The position numbers and the translations under genes were made by a program. A stretch of 52,080 nt of DNA, from NCBI GenBank assembly GCA_029882975.1, contig JAOUJW010000038.1, positions 1 through 52,080 on the forward strand, in the 5' to 3' direction. Source of the stretch: Gammaproteobacteria bacterium (GTDB lineage: Bacteria > Pseudomonadota > Gammaproteobacteria > SZUA-152). Positions 1-5,819 of the stretch are shown piece after piece. A model generated the notes under the pieces. It had not been told where the DNA came from and made no database searches. It saw only the letters and a program-made list of their open reading frames with translations. Position 1 is the first letter of the stretch. Each line of letters begins with the position of its first letter.

Positions 1-2
1 AG

Positions 3-176
3 CTCAACCAAATCAGCGATGAAGAAGCCAAAATCACCCAAATCGGCTACGACCAATACGGACGCCAAAACAGCCTCACCGACGGCGCCGCCAACAGCAT
101 CACCAGCTATTTCGGCGAAGCCGACAGAAGCAATAAAGGACAGCCATGTTATAGAAATTACCAAAACCGGGGTTAG
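3..176 (+). CDS. 3' end of a YD-repeat-like or tail-like protein (partial)
   Basis: The reading frame is open from the left edge and ends at a TAG. The visible 57 residues include a GYDQYGRQ segment followed by a turn-rich stretch, which resembles the YD repeats of Rhs-type proteins; a phage tail or fibre protein is an alternative. A second frame is open over the same bases but gives a Pro/Ala/Lys low-complexity product, so I prefer this one. The stop falls in the loop of a terminator-like hairpin, as expected for the end of a transcription unit. The N-terminal part lies outside the window, so function cannot be assigned. Confidence 0.4.
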   Translation, partial: LNQISDEEAKITQIGYDQYGRQNSLTDGAANSITSYFGEADRSNKGQPCYRNYQNRG

Positions 177-190
177 AGTGACCCCGGTTT
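164..190 (+). terminator. Rho-independent-type terminator hairpin
   Basis: A perfect 10-bp stem (AAACCGGGGT / ACCCCGGTTT) encloses a 7-nt loop and is followed by a pyrimidine-rich run (CCTTTCTT). It sits exactly at the end of the upstream partial gene. Confidence 0.55.
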
Positions 191-280
191 CCTTTCTTGG
201 AAAAAGGGATGTTGGTTTTGTCTATAATATTACATTAATATGGGTGTCCTCTAATTTCCTGGGAAGCGGTAAGGCGTCAA

Positions 281-379
281 GTGCTCGGGTGGGGCGTCAT
301 AGTCCTGTTATCCAGTATCGGTTATGCAATGTATGATCATCTTGTTAATGCCGTCGCCATCGTGTCAAAGACCAAATAG
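281..379 (+). CDS. possible small membrane peptide (32 aa)
   Basis: A GTG-initiated frame codes for a 32-residue product with one hydrophobic stretch (GWGVIVLLSSIGYAM) and a basic C-terminus. The ribosome binding site is weak. It lies between the terminator and the lysis-type module, where small phage membrane proteins are common. No family was recognised, and this could be chance. Confidence 0.25.
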   Translation: MLGWGVIVLLSSIGYAMYDHLVNAVAIVSKTK

Positions 380-416
380 TCTATAGTAGGAGTATCAACC
401 CTACTGAGGCGCGGTC

Positions 417-845
417 ATGTTAAAATTCATTTTCGGATTCATACCGGTTCCCGTTTTTATAGTTCACTCCCTCAAACACGATTGGCAAGCCGGAGTAAGC
501 TACGGCCTGTTTGTTCTGATTCGCCAAGGCTACGAGCACGACGAGGGATTGATTGAGCACGAGCTGGTCCACTGCAAACAATTCTATTTTGTGTCGTTCT
601 TTTTCTTGGCGCTCATGGTCGGCTTAGGCGCACCGGTTGAGTCGTTACCGCTGTGTATGTTGGCACATCCGGTATTAACAAGGGTTCCTATTTATCGGTA
701 TTGGATTGAGGTTTTTGCATATCGGAAGCAATCAAAATTTACCGAGAATCCGTTTATGTCCAGCATGAAATACGCGGAACGAATCAAAAAGCTTTACGGG
801 CTGCCGGAGAGTGTAACCAAGAATGTTGTTGAGGATATATTGTGA
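417..845 (+). CDS. small membrane-associated HExxH protein of a phage module
   Basis: The product has 142 residues. A zincin-type motif EHELVH lies near residue 48, followed by a hydrophobic segment (FYFVSFFFLALMVGLG) and then by IEVFAYRKQ. That Glu/Ala/Tyr context resembles the third-ligand region of small zinc peptidases. GAGG upstream of the ATG is an adequate Shine-Dalgarno site. The stop overlaps the next start (GTGA), indicating translational coupling with the DUF5675 gene and holin downstream. A peptidase role, for example cell-wall or tail related, is inferred from the motif only. The family is not one I can name. Confidence 0.55.
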   Translation: MLKFIFGFIPVPVFIVHSLKHDWQAGVSYGLFVLIRQGYEHDEGLIEHELVHCKQFYFVSFFFLALMVGLGAPVESLPLCMLAHPVLTRVPIYRYWIEVFAYRKQSKFTENPFMSSMKYAERIKKLYGLPESVTKNVVEDIL

Positions 846-1282
846 ACCTCACTCTTGAACGCTACGGATCACTCCCGGGTATCGGCACCTTTGGCGAATT
901 ACATGTTGCCGGCAGACGGTTTAAAACGGCAGAGCGCGAGTGGTGTGACAATATGCCGTTTGTATCATGTATCCCGGTGGGCGGCTATATCCTGCAGCCG
1001 TATAACTCGCCTAAGTATGGCCGCACCCTGGCAATGGTCAATCCCGAGCATGATGTTTATATGTTTGAACGAGACCGCAAGGAATCCACGGACCGCTTTG
1101 CCTGTTTGATTCACGCGGCAAACTATCCCGATCAGGTGCAGGGGTGTATTGCTATCGGTCGGGAGTTGACTTACATCAACGGTAAGTTAGGGGTGACCAG
1201 CTCCAAGGCGTCCATGGAGACGTTTCGGAGCTTGGTTGTCGATGGTGGTGAGCATGTATTGCAGATACGGTGGAGGTGTTAG
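842..1282 (+). CDS. DUF5675 family protein
   Basis: The 146-residue product starts at a GTG overlapping the upstream stop. It has the features I associate with DUF5675: an early GTFGEL segment, CDNMPFVSCIPVGGY in the middle, and later RFACLIHAANYP and QGCIAIG motifs. His and Cys residues in these last motifs recall an L,D-transpeptidase-like or peptidoglycan-acting fold, but biochemical function is not established. DUF5675 genes are commonly found beside phage tail and lysis genes, as here. The next gene begins immediately after its stop. Confidence 0.7.
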   Translation: MNLTLERYGSLPGIGTFGELHVAGRRFKTAEREWCDNMPFVSCIPVGGYILQPYNSPKYGRTLAMVNPEHDVYMFERDRKESTDRFACLIHAANYPDQVQGCIAIGRELTYINGKLGVTSSKASMETFRSLVVDGGEHVLQIRWRC

Positions 1283-1867
1283 ATGGACTGGAGTGCAGTA
1301 GGTAAAACGGTAGCTGGGTTTGCGCCTTTACTGGGTAGCGCGCTTGGTCCTGCAGGCACGGCCTTAGGCGGATTAATAGCCTCTGCTTTCGGTGTCGACA
1401 ACAACCCGGACGCCATTCAAAAGGCCATCCAGGCAGACCCGCAAGCCGCTCTGAAATTGCGCGAGATCGAAAGCAACAACGCTACCGAGCTGCAGCGTAT
1501 AGTGCTGGCAAATGAATCCAAGCAGTTGGAAACCGTCAACGCAACAATGCGAGCAGAGGCGGCCAGCGCCGATAAATTCACCCGGCGATGGCGTCCGACG
1601 TTTGGCTATGTCATGGCGTTTACGTGGACCATGCAAACCCTGTTAATTGTTGTCGGTGTGCTGTATGCCATCATTGCGCGGCCTGAGAACTCCGGTGACA
1701 TTATCACGGCCCTGGGCACCATGATCGGTGCGCTGTCAACTCAATGGGCGGTAGGGCTTAGCGTGGTGGGTGTGACGGCTTACAAGCGATCCCACGACAA
1801 GCAAGTATTAGCAGGACAAAAGCCGGAATCAGCATTAGGGCAAATCCTTGGGAGCTTTAGGAAATGA
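1283..1867 (+). CDS. three-TM holin family protein (GTA-holin type)
   Basis: This 194-residue protein has a small-residue-rich N-terminus (residues 10-37, Gly/Ala), a charged helical middle, and a RRWRPTFGY motif near residue 100 that is typical of the GTA_holin_3TM family. Two hydrophobic helices follow (about residues 112-132 and 140-165). Holins permeabilise the inner membrane at the end of the phage cycle, or in gene-transfer-agent release. The ATG abuts the stop of the DUF5675 gene, so the two are probably co-translated. The family call rests on the RRWRPTFGY signature and helix pattern. Confidence 0.75.
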   Translation: MDWSAVGKTVAGFAPLLGSALGPAGTALGGLIASAFGVDNNPDAIQKAIQADPQAALKLREIESNNATELQRIVLANESKQLETVNATMRAEAASADKFTRRWRPTFGYVMAFTWTMQTLLIVVGVLYAIIARPENSGDIITALGTMIGALSTQWAVGLSVVGVTAYKRSHDKQVLAGQKPESALGQILGSFRK

Positions 1868-1974
1868 CCGGCCTACTCCTAGAATCCATAATCCCGTCGT
1901 TCGTTTTCGGTGCCATCCTCGGCGCAATAGTCGCGCTGCATTTGAGTAAGTCATGCAACTCATCGGACTCTTAA
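1864..1974 (+). CDS. small single-TM peptide downstream of holin
   Basis: A 36-residue frame starts with an ATGA overlap on the holin stop. It encodes one hydrophobic helix (IIPSFVFGAILGAIVALHL) followed by a polar tail. Tight overlap with the holin and the membrane-helix character support a real lysis-cassette peptide, for example a spanin-like or holin-accessory protein. The function is unknown. Confidence 0.45.
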   Translation: MTGLLLESIIPSFVFGAILGAIVALHLSKSCNSSDS

Positions 1975-2198
1975 CGATTGCGATAGGGTGCCTTATTCTT
2001 TGGTTTCAGATTGAGGTAATTTTGACTGAAAGGGCGGCGGGTGGGATTACGGTTTTGGATAGCCGGTTGTGGTTTGTCATCAAGGTGTGGCGACTCCAAC
2101 AAACCTACCGGCTCCAGTCCTGGTTCGCCAAATACCATCCTCTGGACGCACTTTTTGAGGGCGTCTTTGATAACCCATTCTTGGTGGTCAGGCGGTAG
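1953..2198 (+). CDS. possible small membrane protein (81 aa), conflicts with opposite-strand gene
   Basis: The frame begins inside the preceding small gene and opens with a strong hydrophobic helix (LIGLLTIAIGCLILWF). The rest is basic and aromatic. It overlaps a minus-strand frame at 1971-2243 almost completely, and only one is likely to be coding over most of the overlap. The N-terminal helix argues for this frame near the lysis genes. Confidence 0.35.
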   Translation: MQLIGLLTIAIGCLILWFQIEVILTERAAGGITVLDSRLWFVIKVWRLQQTYRLQSWFAKYHPLDALFEGVFDNPFLVVRR

Positions 2199-2243
2199 GG
2201 CTTCGATCTTTCTGGCCAGCTCTAGGGATATTGGGATTTTCAC
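1971..2243 (-). CDS. small phage-type hypothetical protein
   Basis: The 90-residue frame starts with an ATG that overlaps the stop of the upstream minus-strand gene by 4 bases. The first 35 residues (ARKIEALPPDHQEWV and following) read like a soluble helical protein. The C-terminal third is Pro/Asn/Lys rich and may be non-native, consistent with the conflict with the plus-strand frame. No family was recognised. Confidence 0.45.
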   Translation of the reverse strand: MKIPISLELARKIEALPPDHQEWVIKDALKKCVQRMVFGEPGLEPVGLLESPHLDDKPQPAIQNRNPTRRPFSQNYLNLKPKNKAPYRNR

Positions 2244-2479
2244 AAATGCATCAACTCATCCGCTACCCCGTCCCTATAACGTTTTATCCAGTGCTCAAAC
2301 TCAATTGACGCCCAAAGTAGCTGAGTTGCATGCTTGCCGGTTATCAATTTCCCGTCATCGAAAAACCAAACCGCCTGTTCTTCCGAATTAAACACAGCCG
2401 AATATTTTGGATCGACAGCGTTGATGGTTTGATTGTCGGGGTGGTCGGGGTTGTACGTGCATGGTGGGACTAAGTGCAT
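2240..2479 (-). CDS. phage-type hypothetical protein (79 aa)
   Basis: I chose the ATG at 2479, which is preceded by AGGAG at good spacing; a GTG one codon upstream is possible. The product has no signal or membrane segment and no recognised motif, apart from an aromatic central stretch (AVWFFDDGKLITGKH). It is the third-last gene of a minus-strand run of short genes with strong ribosome binding sites, which is typical of phage early or accessory regions. Confidence 0.55.
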   Translation of the reverse strand: MHLVPPCTYNPDHPDNQTINAVDPKYSAVFNSEEQAVWFFDDGKLITGKHATQLLWASIEFEHWIKRYRDGVADELMHL

Positions 2480-2492
2480 CACAATCTCCTAT

Positions 2493-2759
2493 TCACTGCA
2501 CACAGCGGCAAGCTGGGCAGCACTCCTGGTTGTCGACAAATGGCCCGTAATAGTCGCAACGAATACACCGATGAAACTCTTTATCAAGCCTTATGTATTG
2601 CTCACTTCGCCCGTTATGCGACTTCACTGCAGCCGCCTCAAGTCCAACGTTGTTAGCTACGAGCTTAAAAAACGCGGCAGATGCTATTTCCGAATCGTCA
2701 GTAACCGTTTTGTCACTGACCCGTTGCTCTTGATGTCGTATGTAGATTCTATATGTCAT
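2493..2759 (-). CDS. phage-type protein with C-terminal zinc-ribbon cysteines
   Basis: The 88-residue product has a mixed alpha/beta N-terminal part and ends with CIRC and CPAC pairs separated by about 13 residues, a pattern fitting a small zinc ribbon. Similar short proteins occur in prophages, with no assigned role. It lies in the minus-strand run of small genes between 2818 and 2479. DNA or RNA binding is possible, but I infer it only from the cysteine pattern. Confidence 0.5.
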   Translation of the reverse strand: MTYRIYIRHQEQRVSDKTVTDDSEIASAAFFKLVANNVGLEAAAVKSHNGRSEQYIRLDKEFHRCIRCDYYGPFVDNQECCPACRCVQ

Positions 2760-2817
2760 TCTGCTGGCCTATTCTGCCTATTCGGCAGTTAAATAGATTA
2801 ACAATAGTTAATATTCC

Positions 2818-3117
2818 TTAACTGCCTTGCGGCAGGTATTTAAAGTAGTTACCGAAAAACTCTTTAGCGTCAAGATCCGTTTTAATTACCAGAGGATCTG
2901 TGTTGTAAAACTCTCTGTCTGTTGTCAGTGACAGTATCGTGTTGTAAGTTTCTTTTGATACCTCCCTTGACCCATACGATTCACCCATCATCCGCTGCTC
3001 AATCCAGTATCGACTGTCTTGACTTATTAGCCCGTACTCGCAAACACAATCCGGGAAATGAATATCAATTAAAATACGCCCCTCGATTTGATTCGCTATT
3101 TGAGTCTCTGTGTGCAT
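2818..3117 (-). CDS. hypothetical protein (99 aa)
   Basis: A strong Shine-Dalgarno (TTGGAGGAAT) precedes the ATG. The product is acidic and soluble, with no transmembrane segment or recognised motif; Cys-x-Cys occurs once near residue 24. It belongs to the minus-strand cluster of small phage-type genes. Confidence 0.55.
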   Translation of the reverse strand: MHTETQIANQIEGRILIDIHFPDCVCEYGLISQDSRYWIEQRMMGESYGSREVSKETYNTILSLTTDREFYNTDPLVIKTDLDAKEFFGNYFKYLPQGS

Positions 3118-3128
3118 GATTCCTCCAA

Positions 3129-3148
3129 AGCCCCGCGTGTGCGGGGCT
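3129..3148 (-). terminator. GC-rich hairpin between small phage genes
   Basis: A perfect 8-bp stem AGCCCCGC / GCGGGGCT with a 4-nt loop lies just after the stop of the gene at 3157-3540 and is followed on the minus strand by TTTGG. The U tract is short, so it may be an attenuator or RNA-stability hairpin. Confidence 0.45.
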
Positions 3149-3156
3149 GATATAAT

Positions 3157-3540
3157 TTAGTTGAGCAATTGAAAAATTTCGTCGTGAGATAATCCAGAGT
3201 TTATCAAGTCTCTATATGCAACCTTGTTTTGTGCGTCTCGCTGCTCTTCCGGAGTGGATGCTCTGCCGGTTAATTCGCTTCGTTCGTGTGAGTAACTGTA
3301 AACAACGCCGGGAAAAGCGGCTTTCAAATCGTCGACAGCCCACTCGACAATAGTTCTATACAAATCTTCTGTTTCTTCGCTATCGTCGCCTTGCTCGAGT
3401 GATGCCAAGATTAAGTCAACGCTACTAGCCGGCATGTCTGTTGTGTAGTTTTTGCCATTGAATTCAAACTGTAAAGCGTAATCATCATCGTCAAGTACGA
3501 TCGAAATGGGGTGTTCTGCGGATTTATAAATGATGTTCAT
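3157..3540 (-). CDS. hypothetical protein (127 aa)
   Basis: AAGGAGA precedes the ATG. The product is acidic and soluble, with predicted alpha/beta content and no recognised catalytic motif. A C-terminal helical segment (NKVAYRDLINSGLSHDEIFQ) resembles short helical tails of phage accessory proteins. It is part of the convergent minus-strand run, and its role is unknown. Confidence 0.55.
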   Translation of the reverse strand: MNIIYKSAEHPISIVLDDDDYALQFEFNGKNYTTDMPASSVDLILASLEQGDDSEETEDLYRTIVEWAVDDLKAAFPGVVYSYSHERSELTGRASTPEEQRDAQNKVAYRDLINSGLSHDEIFQLLN

Positions 3541-3605
3541 GATGTCTCCTTTTGAGCCGGGAATCCCCCCGGAGGGTTACAGTTTATTTACTGTATGTGT
3601 TAATA

Positions 3606-3848
3606 TTAGTCGCAATTAGTGCGACTGTCAACCACTTCAATAACTTTCTTTTTAGAAAAAACTCCCCAATTATCAATCACATATTTATTTTTATCTTTGG
3701 ACCAGGAAATTTTAACAGAAAATTGCTCGTCAGCTTTGCGAATCTGGCGGAATAGTGTGCTGCGGTCCCAGCCCATGGCCTCGGCGATAGAGTCGGGGGA
3801 GCCGGTGGTTTTGGTGAGGGTGTGTAGGAGGGTTAGGGTTGGGTGCAT
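3606..3848 (-). CDS. small helix-turn-helix-like phage protein
   Basis: The 80-residue product has a helical N-terminal half. The stretch SPDSIAEAMGWDRSTLFRQIRKAD fits a helix-turn-helix (Ser-Ile-Ala-Glu-Ala / Asp-Arg-Ser-Thr-Leu-Phe). It is followed by a beta-hairpin-like part, as in a winged helix. It could be a phage transcriptional regulator. The call rests on the pattern only. Confidence 0.5.
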   Translation of the reverse strand: MHPTLTLLHTLTKTTGSPDSIAEAMGWDRSTLFRQIRKADEQFSVKISWSKDKNKYVIDNWGVFSKKKVIEVVDSRTNCD

Positions 3849-3896
3849 GGCTCTATTATCTCTTAGTTTTGGGGGTTGGGCTACTGGGTGGCTGGA

Positions 3897-3926
3897 ATAT
3901 AGGGCGGAACAATAACCGCCCTATAT
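3897..3926 (-). terminator. inverted repeat after the 3937-4200 gene
   Basis: A perfect 11-bp inverted repeat (ATATAGGGCGG / CCGCCCTATAT) with an 8-nt spacer lies between two minus-strand genes. It could terminate the upstream gene pair or be an operator for the HTH gene that follows. The flanking sequence lacks a long U tract. Confidence 0.45.
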
Positions 3927-3936
3927 TTATCTATTA

Positions 3937-4200
3937 TCAATCGGGTAATAGGCATTGGGGCGGATCACGATTCCCCGGACAAAAGGCGGGAGTAAAGGCC
4001 ACCGGGTACACGTAGCGAAACACGGTGGGGTGATTGATTTCGGGCGGGGGCTTTGCTGGCTTGGCTGGGGTTGCTGGTATATCGACATAAATTCGTCGAA
4101 GCGCGTCGAAGGGTGGGGCGGTTGCTGTGCTGGTGACATCCATTCGCTGCTCATAGCAAGTCGTTGAAACTGTCCCGCCGCACTCCCAGATCGCAACCAC
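3937..4200 (-). CDS. hypothetical phage-type protein (87 aa)
   Basis: A GTG start overlaps the stop of the upstream 57-residue gene by one base (TAGTG), so the two are probably coupled. The product is rich in proline in the middle (IPATPAKPAKPPPEI) and contains four cysteines. No family was recognised. A second frame is open on the same strand (3927-4196). I prefer this one because of the coupled start. Confidence 0.4.
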   Translation of the reverse strand: MVAIWECGGTVSTTCYEQRMDVTSTATAPPFDALRRIYVDIPATPAKPAKPPPEINHPTVFRYVYPVAFTPAFCPGNRDPPQCLLPD

Positions 4201-4373
4201 TACTCACCGGCCTTGGGTGGGGTGGCTCTCATCACTTCGCCCCGGCGAGTAGTCCAGGTCTTTAGTCGCTTATTATATCGTGGTTGACACTCGAACCAAT
4301 GCCAGGTACCGTCGCCGTCCTGAGCCCTCCAGCGCGCCCAGCTGGGCATATCCTTACGTCTCGGCTTGGTCAT
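4200..4373 (-). CDS. short basic Trp-rich phage-type protein (57 aa)
   Basis: The frame runs from an ATG at 4373 to a TAG at 4202. The product is strongly basic and Trp-rich, with seven Trp (PSWARWRAQDGDG, TWHWFE, KTWTTRRGE), a composition seen in small phage nucleic-acid-binding proteins. It is the last gene before the tmRNA, and no integrase gene lies between it and the tmRNA 3' end. Confidence 0.5.
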   Translation of the reverse strand: MTKPRRKDMPSWARWRAQDGDGTWHWFECQPRYNKRLKTWTTRRGEVMRATPPKAGE

Positions 4374-4531
4374 ATCACACCCGCCCCCGTGTCCATGGTG
4401 TGTGATTCACAAATAATTCACACCGTAATGGCCGTGTCCATAATCTGGCCAAAACATAGGGTAAATTGGGGGATATGTGAGGGGTATTCAACCAATTGTA
4501 GGACGTAACTGGTTGATTTATATAGGTGAAT

Positions 4532-4894
4532 TGGTGGAGGCGGCGGGAATCGAACCCGCGTCCGCAAATCCTCCGCCGTTGGCTCTACATGCTTATTCAG
4601 TCTATTAGTTTAACCGTAAATTACCCGACTGGCAGGGAAAACTTACGACGATTCCGGAAAGAGTTTAACGAATCCACCCCGGACGTGCTTCATCGCGATC
4701 TTGTGTAGGTCGACCCCAGTGATCTGAGCGCACAAGCACACATCAGGCTGAGGGCACTAAAGCTGGTTATTAAGCAGCTAGTGCGTAGTTGTCGTCGTTG
4801 GCAACTATAAGGTTTGCAGCTGGATTAACGAGGTCCTCTGCGCCTCGGCATGCACCTCAGGTTTCATGACCCACGTCGAAGCCAGGTCGCCCCC
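4532..4894 (-). ncRNA. ssrA: transfer-messenger RNA (tmRNA)
   Basis: The minus strand begins with GGGGGCGACCTGGCTTCGAC, the hallmark tmRNA 5' end, and finishes with an acceptor arm ending in CCA encoded at 4534-4532. The 5' GGGGGCG pairs with the 3' CGCCUCC. The T-arm GGGAATCGAACCCGC (plus-strand sense) is present. The tag reading frame at 4802-4770 encodes ANDDNYALAA followed by TAA, a close variant of the enteric tag with Asp in place of Glu at position 4. The RNA rescues stalled ribosomes together with SmpB, encoded just upstream on the same strand. Its 3' end borders the phage-like island. About 363 nt, the usual length. Confidence 0.97.
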
Positions 4895-4961
4895 AGGTAG
4901 TAAAAGCTTGAGTTACGAAGTTGGACAGTCTACGGCAATAAAAAGTTCGATACCAGAGTTA

Positions 4962-5019
4962 ATTGGGGTCAGAGCACAGATTTTCCTAATATTAGAAAAA
5001 TCTGTGCTCTGACCCCAAT
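4962..5019. repeat. REP-like palindrome (GGGGTCAGAG family)
   Basis: Two 29-base arms, differing by one base, form a 58-bp palindrome with no spacer. Its ends are ATTGGGGTCAGAG and CTCTGACCCCAAT. Such GGGGTCAGAG palindromes resemble REP elements mobilised by RAYT (REP-associated tyrosine) transposases in gammaproteobacteria. It lies between the ssrA 5' end and the smpB stop, where it could also end smpB transcription. No RAYT gene is in the window. Confidence 0.7.
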
Positions 5020-5038
5020 ATCAATATCGACCCCAAAG

Positions 5039-5512
5039 CTAGCCAGACTTGAGAATACGTTGCCTTTGGCGTTGCCAGTCACGGTCTTTCTCCGTAGCGC
5101 GCTTGTCGTGCATCTGTTTACCCTTGGCCAGGCCGATTTCCAATTTCGCGCGACCGTTTTTCCAATACATGGCGAGGGGCACCAGGGTGTAACCTTTACG
5201 TTCCACAGCACCCACTAAGCGATTAATTTCTTGCTTATGTAACAATAACTTACGAATACGATTTTGCTGTGGACTAATGTGCGTGGATGCGGTAGGCAGA
5301 GGGGTGATGAGGGTATTGGAGACCCAGGCTTCCCCGTTTTTGATGAAAACATGAGCATCACGCAGCTGCACCCGGCCTTCGCGAGCGCTTTTCACTTCCC
5401 AGCCTTCCAGTGCCATTCCGGCTTCCATTTTTTCTTCGATGAAAAAGTCGTGGCGGGCTTTTTTATTCAGGGCGATGGTGTTATCGCTGACTTTGGGTTT
5501 TTTCTTGGCCAT
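5039..5512 (-). CDS. smpB: SsrA-binding protein SmpB
   Basis: This 157-residue protein binds tmRNA and delivers it to stalled ribosomes for trans-translation in the cytoplasm. The family signatures are clear: [17 protein letters not shown] near the start, [14 protein letters not shown], the [17 protein letters not shown] core, and a basic C-terminal tail ([20 protein letters not shown]) that mimics mRNA in the decoding centre. Length matches the family. It lies upstream of ssrA on the same strand, the usual neighbourhood. Start ATG 5512 gives the canonical MAKKK N-terminus. Confidence 0.97.
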   Translation of the reverse strand: MAKKKPKVSDNTIALNKKARHDFFIEEKMEAGMALEGWEVKSAREGRVQLRDAHVFIKNGEAWVSNTLITPLPTASTHISPQQNRIRKLLLHKQEINRLVGAVERKGYTLVPLAMYWKNGRAKLEIGLAKGKQMHDKRATEKDRDWQRQRQRILKSG

Positions 5513-5550
5513 GGGATTGGATGCTTGTCCTTAAAATATTTTGCAGCACT

Positions 5551-5556
5551 ATTATA
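5551..5556 (-). promoter_or_regulatory. putative -10 box for smpB
   Basis: A perfect TATAAT on the minus strand lies about 40 bases upstream of the smpB ATG. No convincing -35 was found at 17-bp spacing, so this is tentative. Confidence 0.35.
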
Positions 5557-5618
5557 CAACTGTTGAAAATAGGAATAACAGTTAAGCGCTGTAATTTGCC
5601 AAGTCTTTTGCACTATTT

Positions 5619-5721
5619 AGTGGTCCCATACGGTAAATAAGGTAAATTCAGAGGCTCCACTGACTTGCAAAGAACGTTTGTGTTGCGGCTGAATGTTACC
5701 TTATTTACCGAATGGACCACT
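5619..5721. repeat. MITE-like element with imperfect terminal inverted repeats
   Basis: The first 33 bases (beginning AGTGGTCCCATACGGTAAAT) and the last 33 bases (ending ATTTACCGAATGGACCACT) are inverted copies with few differences, enclosing about 37 bp. The whole is about 103 bp and non-coding. This structure suggests a small non-autonomous mobile element or a folded RNA. It lies between the divergent smpB and transporter genes. Confidence 0.55.
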
Positions 5722-5772
5722 GGCCAGGTTTAATCCCGGGATCCGGTTGTATGCAAGGTAAATTTGGTTAAC

Positions 5773-5800
5773 AATGCGCACTAAATAATGCGCACTAAAT
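5773..5800. repeat. two perfect tandem copies of a 14-bp sequence
   Basis: AATGCGCACTAAAT occurs twice without a gap, ending 19 bp before the transporter start. It may be a regulatory site or a simple duplication. A related CACTATTTAG occurs at 5611. Confidence 0.6.
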
Positions 5801-5819
5801 GAAGATTTGAGGGATCTCT

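Noticed and set aside
19-336. 105-residue plus-strand open frame at the left edge
   Set aside because: The product is low-complexity Pro/Ala/Lys, crosses the terminator, and conflicts with the better frame ending at 176.
4526-4708. Plus-strand open frame starting MNWWRRRESNPRP
   Set aside because: It is the reverse strand of the tmRNA 3' end. Such peptides are well-known artefacts of tRNA-like T-arm sequence.
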